Positions 60,744-64,000 of a stretch of 64,000 nt of DNA are shown here, piece by piece. The number at the start of each line of letters is the position of its first letter. Within the stretch, counting starts at the first letter, position 1. The position numbers and the translations under genes are program-made. The notes under the pieces were generated by a model. The model was not told the DNA's origin. It did not search any database and saw only the letters and a list, made by a program, of their open reading frames with translations. Origin of the DNA: JAILLW01 sp045640525 (GTDB taxonomy: Bacteria > Bacillota > Clostridia > Lachnospirales > Lachnospiraceae); NCBI GenBank assembly GCA_045640525.1, contig JAZUFE010000038.1, forward strand, positions 1-64,000, in the 5' to 3' direction.

Positions 60744-60794
60744 GCTTGAAAGACTGCGTTAACGGGGGTTGCCGTAGTTTTTCAAGCTTATTTT
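60744..60794 (+). promoter_or_regulatory. Long hairpin between frr and uppS
   Basis: GCTTGAAAGACTGCG (60744-60758) pairs over 15 bp, including two G-T pairs, with CGTAGTTTTTCAAGC (60773-60787). The loop of 14 bases contains GGGGG. TTATTTTG follows. It could be an attenuating terminator or an RNA-processing site. Confidence 0.55.
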
Positions 60795-60809
60795 GTAAAG
60801 GATGAATGA

Positions 60810-61547
60810 ATGAAAAAGTTTAAAGAATTGGAAGGACTGAATATCCCGAATCATGTAGCAATAATAATGGATGGAAACGGAAGATGGGCCAAAGCCAAGG
60901 GACTTCCGCGAAATTATGGTCATATGGAAGGCGCCAAAACAGTAGAAGAAGTATTGGAAGATGCTTCGGACATGGGGATTAAGTATTTAACGGTATACGC
61001 TTTCAGCACCGAAAACTGGAATCGTCCTTCCGATGAAGTCAGTGCACTTATGAAACTTTTGCGCACTTATATGAAGAACTGCATTGCCAAGTCTAATAAG
61101 AATAATGTGCGTTGCCGCGTGATAGGCGACAAGACACGTCTTGACGATGACCTTCAGGCAGCCATCGAGAAGCTTGAGGAAGCAACCAAAAATAATACAG
61201 GCATTAATTTCACCATAGCAATTAACTACGGTGGAAGAGATGAGATTGTAAGGGCGATAAGAAAAACAGCAGAACAAGTAGCCCGAAACGAATTAAAACC
61301 CGAAGATATTACGGAAGAGGTTTTCAATTCTTTGTTGGATACGGCACAGCTTCCGGATCCGGATTTGCTTATACGTACCTGTAATGAATTGCGAATAAGC
61401 AATTTCTTATTGTGGCAGTTGGCTTATACGGAAATGTACTTTACACCGGTGCCGTGGCCTGATTTTAAGAAAGATGAATTGATTAAGGCTATAGAAGCAT
61501 ACAACCATCGCGACAGAAGATATGGTGGCTTGACGGAGGAAAAATAA
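60810..61547 (+). CDS. uppS: Isoprenyl (undecaprenyl) diphosphate synthase
   Basis: A 245-residue cis-prenyltransferase making the lipid carrier for cell-wall synthesis. Signature: HVAIIMDGNGRWAK near residue 16, YAFSTENWNRP, and the C-terminal DLLIRTCNELRISNFLLWQ with FTPVPWPDF. In most members the C-terminal motif reads RTSGE; here it is RTCNE, a small deviation at the diphosphate-binding serine. AAAGGA precedes the ATG. Its stop overlaps cdsA by one base. Confidence 0.94.
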   Translation: MKKFKELEGLNIPNHVAIIMDGNGRWAKAKGLPRNYGHMEGAKTVEEVLEDASDMGIKYLTVYAFSTENWNRPSDEVSALMKLLRTYMKNCIAKSNKNNVRCRVIGDKTRLDDDLQAAIEKLEEATKNNTGINFTIAINYGGRDEIVRAIRKTAEQVARNELKPEDITEEVFNSLLDTAQLPDPDLLIRTCNELRISNFLLWQLAYTEMYFTPVPWPDFKKDELIKAIEAYNHRDRRYGGLTEEK

Positions 61548-62365
61548 TGTTCTTAACTCGTACAATAAGCGGAATAGTGTTGGTGGCATTGGCTTTTGCG
61601 GTGATTTTGCCGGGAGGCTATTATTTGGCAGGAGCATGTTTGTTCCTTTCTTTGGTAGCTTACCGCGAATTGATGAAATGCTGTCACCTTACCAAAGAAA
61701 CCAAAATGATAACTGATTTGGAAATAATCGGATATTTGGGGATATTGGGATATTATGCTGTCATGCTGTTTACAAAGGAGAGAATGCTGCTCCTTGGCAC
61801 AATAATCGTTGTGCTGGTTTTGTTTATGGCTCTTTATGTATTTACATTTCCCAAACATGAGGCCAAAGATATTATGATGGCATTCTTTTGTGTGGTATAT
61901 GCACCGATAATGCTGACTTTCATTTATTTGACCAGAGAACTTGAATTTGGGAAATATGCGGTTTGGATGATATTTATCAGTTCCTGGGTTTGTGATACTT
62001 CAGCATATTGCGTGGGTATGCTTTTGGGCAAACATAAGCTTGCACCGATATTGAGTCCCAAGAAGTCAATAGAGGGTGCAATCGGCGGAATCGCAGGTTC
62101 GGCAATCGTAGGCGGTTTGTTCGGATATTTTGTCATCGCCAAAGATTTTCCGGATAAGAACATTACTCTTATCTTTGTGATTATATCTGCCGTAGGTGCT
62201 GTTATTTCACAAATCGGAGACTTGGCTGCATCGGGAATTAAACGTAATCAGAATATTAAGGACTACGGGAAATTGATTCCCGGACATGGCGGTGTCATGG
62301 ATCGATTCGATTCGGTTATCTTCACGGCACCTATGATATATTTATTGACATTGTTATTATTGTAA
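61547..62365 (+). CDS. cdsA: Phosphatidate cytidylyltransferase
   Basis: A 272-residue membrane enzyme with about seven or eight transmembrane segments that makes CDP-diacylglycerol. The C-terminal family signature is complete (SGIKRNQNIKDYGKLIPGHGGVMDRFDS). It starts within the uppS stop. Confidence 0.95.
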   Translation: MFLTRTISGIVLVALAFAVILPGGYYLAGACLFLSLVAYRELMKCCHLTKETKMITDLEIIGYLGILGYYAVMLFTKERMLLLGTIIVVLVLFMALYVFTFPKHEAKDIMMAFFCVVYAPIMLTFIYLTRELEFGKYAVWMIFISSWVCDTSAYCVGMLLGKHKLAPILSPKKSIEGAIGGIAGSAIVGGLFGYFVIAKDFPDKNITLIFVIISAVGAVISQIGDLAASGIKRNQNIKDYGKLIPGHGGVMDRFDSVIFTAPMIYLLTLLLL

Positions 62366-62381
62366 GAAATCAGGTATAAGA

Positions 62382-63524
62382 ATGAAGAAGATAGCGATAC
62401 TTGGATCGACAGGTTCAATCGGTACGCAGACATTGGATATAGTAAGAAACAATCCGGACCTTGAAGTTGTGGGTTTGTCTGCGGGAAATAATGTAGACCT
62501 TATGGAAAAGCAAGTGCGTGAATTTCATCCGCTTCTTGCAGTCATGGGGAATGATAAAGCCGCCAATGATTTAAAGGAGCGACTTAAGGATACCGACACG
62601 AGAGTTCTTTCGGGAATGGACGGAATGGTTGAAATGGCGTCGATGAAAGAGTCGGAAGTCTTAGTTACGGCAATTGTCGGAATGATAGGTATTCGTCCTA
62701 CTATAGCGGCAATCAAAGCACATAAAACAATCGCACTGGCTAACAAAGAGACTTTGGTCACCGCAGGACATATAATTATTCCGCTTGCCCAAGAAAACGG
62801 TGTTTCAATTCTTCCGGTAGACAGTGAACACAGTGCCATATTCCAATCCCTGCACGGAGAGAATAAGGAACGTGTCAATAAGATTCTGCTTACCGCATCG
62901 GGCGGACCGTTCAGAGGAATGACGACCGAGGAACTTAAAGGAAAGACAAAGTATGATGCTTTGAAACATCCGAACTGGTCCATGGGTCAGAAGATTACAA
63001 TTGACTCGGCTACATTGGTTAATAAGGGACTTGAAGTGATGGAAGCCAAGTGGCTTTTCGGAGTCGAACGTGAAAAGATACAAGTGGTTATTCATCCGCA
63101 GAGCATAATACATTCAATGGTAGAATATGTTGATGGCGGAATTATGGCACAGCTTGGAACTCCGGATATGAAGCTGCCGATTCAATATGCCCTGTTTTTC
63201 CCGGACAGGCGTCCGATGAACGGCAAAAAGGTAGATTTCTTTGAATTGAAAAGTATTACCTTTGAAGAACCTGATATTAATACCTTCCTTGGATTGAAAT
63301 ATGCATATGAAGCCATGGATATAGGCGGAAGTATGCCGACGGTTTTCAACGCAGCCAATGAGAAGGCTGTTGCCAAATTCTTGAACGATGAAATTAAGTT
63401 TTTGGAAATATATGAGATTATCCGTGAGGCAATGGATAATCATAAGGTAGTTCCCAATCCTTCCTTGGAGGATATTCTTGATACGGAAGCGGCTACATAT
63501 GAGTATATTGACAGCCGTAAGTAA
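62382..63524 (+). CDS. dxr: 1-deoxy-D-xylulose 5-phosphate reductoisomerase
   Basis: A 380-residue NADPH-dependent enzyme of the MEP isoprenoid pathway, making the precursor later used by UppS. NADPH site ILGSTGSIGTQTLDI, metal/active-site region LPVDSEHSAIFQSL, and SGGPFRGMTTEEL are visible, plus HPNWSMGQKITIDSATL. Complete length. Confidence 0.96.
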   Translation: MKKIAILGSTGSIGTQTLDIVRNNPDLEVVGLSAGNNVDLMEKQVREFHPLLAVMGNDKAANDLKERLKDTDTRVLSGMDGMVEMASMKESEVLVTAIVGMIGIRPTIAAIKAHKTIALANKETLVTAGHIIIPLAQENGVSILPVDSEHSAIFQSLHGENKERVNKILLTASGGPFRGMTTEELKGKTKYDALKHPNWSMGQKITIDSATLVNKGLEVMEAKWLFGVEREKIQVVIHPQSIIHSMVEYVDGGIMAQLGTPDMKLPIQYALFFPDRRPMNGKKVDFFELKSITFEEPDINTFLGLKYAYEAMDIGGSMPTVFNAANEKAVAKFLNDEIKFLEIYEIIREAMDNHKVVPNPSLEDILDTEAATYEYIDSRK

Positions 63525-63542
63525 GGTGTGGAGGAAATATAT

Positions 63543-64000
63543 TTGCTGGTTTCAATTATTATTTTTTTGATTATATTTACCCTGCTCGTGGTTTCACATG
63601 AGTTCGGACATTATATTGTCGGCAAAAAGAACGGTATTCATGCAATTGAATTTTTCGTAGGCCTGGGACCGAAACTGTTTAAATGGAAAAAGCACGGAAC
63701 CGAGTTTTCAATCAAGGCTTTGCCGTTTGGAGGTGCCTGTGTTTTCGAAGGAATGGATCCTTTGGAACAAGAAAACGAGAAGGAAACGGAAGTGGAAACC
63801 GAAGAACACTCCGGCGGAGCATTCAATGACGCACCTGTTTGGGGACGTTTTGCTACCGCCCTGGCAGGCCCGCTGTTTAATATAGTGCTGGCGTATATTT
63901 GCGGTGTCATTCTGGCAGCAAGTTCAGGTGTTGTGATTCCCGAGGTTCGCGAAGTCTTACCGAATTCCGGAGCCCAGGAGGCAGGAATTTTGGAGGGTGA
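63543..64000 (+). CDS. rseP: RIP metalloprotease RseP (partial, runs off window)
   Basis: The first 152 codons of a site-2-type intramembrane protease. It starts at TTG 63543, since GGAGG (63530-63534) lies eight nt upstream and no ATG fits. The first membrane helix carries the zinc motif His19-Glu-Phe-Gly-His23; FFVGLGPKLFKWKKHGTEFSIKALPFGG and the PLFNIVLAY helix are typical. An acidic insertion (about residues 75-90) precedes the second membrane helix, and a PDZ domain starts at the edge of the window. Confidence 0.93.
   Translation, partial: MLVSIIIFLIIFTLLVVSHEFGHYIVGKKNGIHAIEFFVGLGPKLFKWKKHGTEFSIKALPFGGACVFEGMDPLEQENEKETEVETEEHSGGAFNDAPVWGRFATALAGPLFNIVLAYICGVILAASSGVVIPEVREVLPNSGAQEAGILEG

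Noticed and set aside
1..64000. Search for CRISPR arrays, insertion sequences, integrases and attachment sites
   Set aside because: No evenly spaced direct repeats with unique spacers, no transposase or recombinase motifs and no tRNA-flanking duplications were seen; the only tandem repeat array is protein-coding (32094-32820).

Overview
The window looks like chromosomal DNA of a Clostridia member, most likely a Lachnospiraceae (Butyrivibrio/Roseburia/Eubacterium relatives). The support is AT-rich coding, AGGAGG-type ribosome sites, the rpmE-DUF1385-prmC-prfA run, a DUF342 protein with Lachnospiraceae-style N-terminal repeats, genes resembling the uncharacterised DUF5716/DUF5717 families, and the pyrH-frr-uppS-cdsA-dxr-rseP run. 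Almost every gene is on the plus strand. The exceptions are the first two genes, an AraC-type regulator and one tRNA. I found no rRNA, CRISPR array, insertion sequence or phage gene. Family names are recalled from memory and were not searched.

Layout. 1-1077: a DUF2975 membrane protein and a small XRE regulator on the minus strand, with a promoter framed by two inverted repeats. 1078-3597: a secreted papain-like peptidase and a membrane protein. 3769-6337: mtnA, a class II aldolase and a PHP hydrolase, a likely route for salvaging 5-deoxy or methylthio pentoses. 6400-9522: a PrsA-like foldase lipoprotein and htpG (Hsp90). 9650-16582: four genes of unknown function (giant DUF5717-like, Hsp70/actin-fold DUF5716-like, TPR, membrane coiled coil), set off from htpG by a structured RNA element. 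16660-23543: polar amino acid ABC transporter, a PurF paralogue without its N-terminal cysteine, a MATE exporter and a large membrane protein. 23680-26886: acyl-CoA ligase and sodium:solute symporter. 27088-31927: rho, rpmE, DUF1385, prmC, prfA. 32043-37878: FapA/DUF342, receiver-HD-GYP, aspS, birA. 37871-42668: DUF2974 hydrolase, CPBP protease, lipoprotein, tRNA-Leu(CAG), flavin reductase.

42765-50516 holds the most distinctive accessory locus. After a FliD-like protein comes a type VII-like secretion cluster: an FHA-like fragment separated from EssC by one in-frame stop, the EssC ATPase, a YukD ubiquitin-like protein, five small helical proteins (three with WxG), and a lipase-like protein with its catalytic domain first and a helical tail last. 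That order matches the reversed arrangement described for the staphylococcal T7SS lipase TslA. No EssA, EssB or EsaA homologue and no obvious immunity gene is in the window.

50497-53964: AraC regulator, RsmF-type methyltransferase and TPR lipoprotein, with a perfect palindrome between the divergent genes. 54079-56691: nrdD with a fused CPNC thioredoxin-like domain behind a promoter with NrdR-box-like sites; nrdG is not adjacent. 56729-64000: polysaccharide deacetylase, pyrF, bactofilin, then pyrH, frr, uppS, cdsA, dxr and the start of rseP, which runs off the end.
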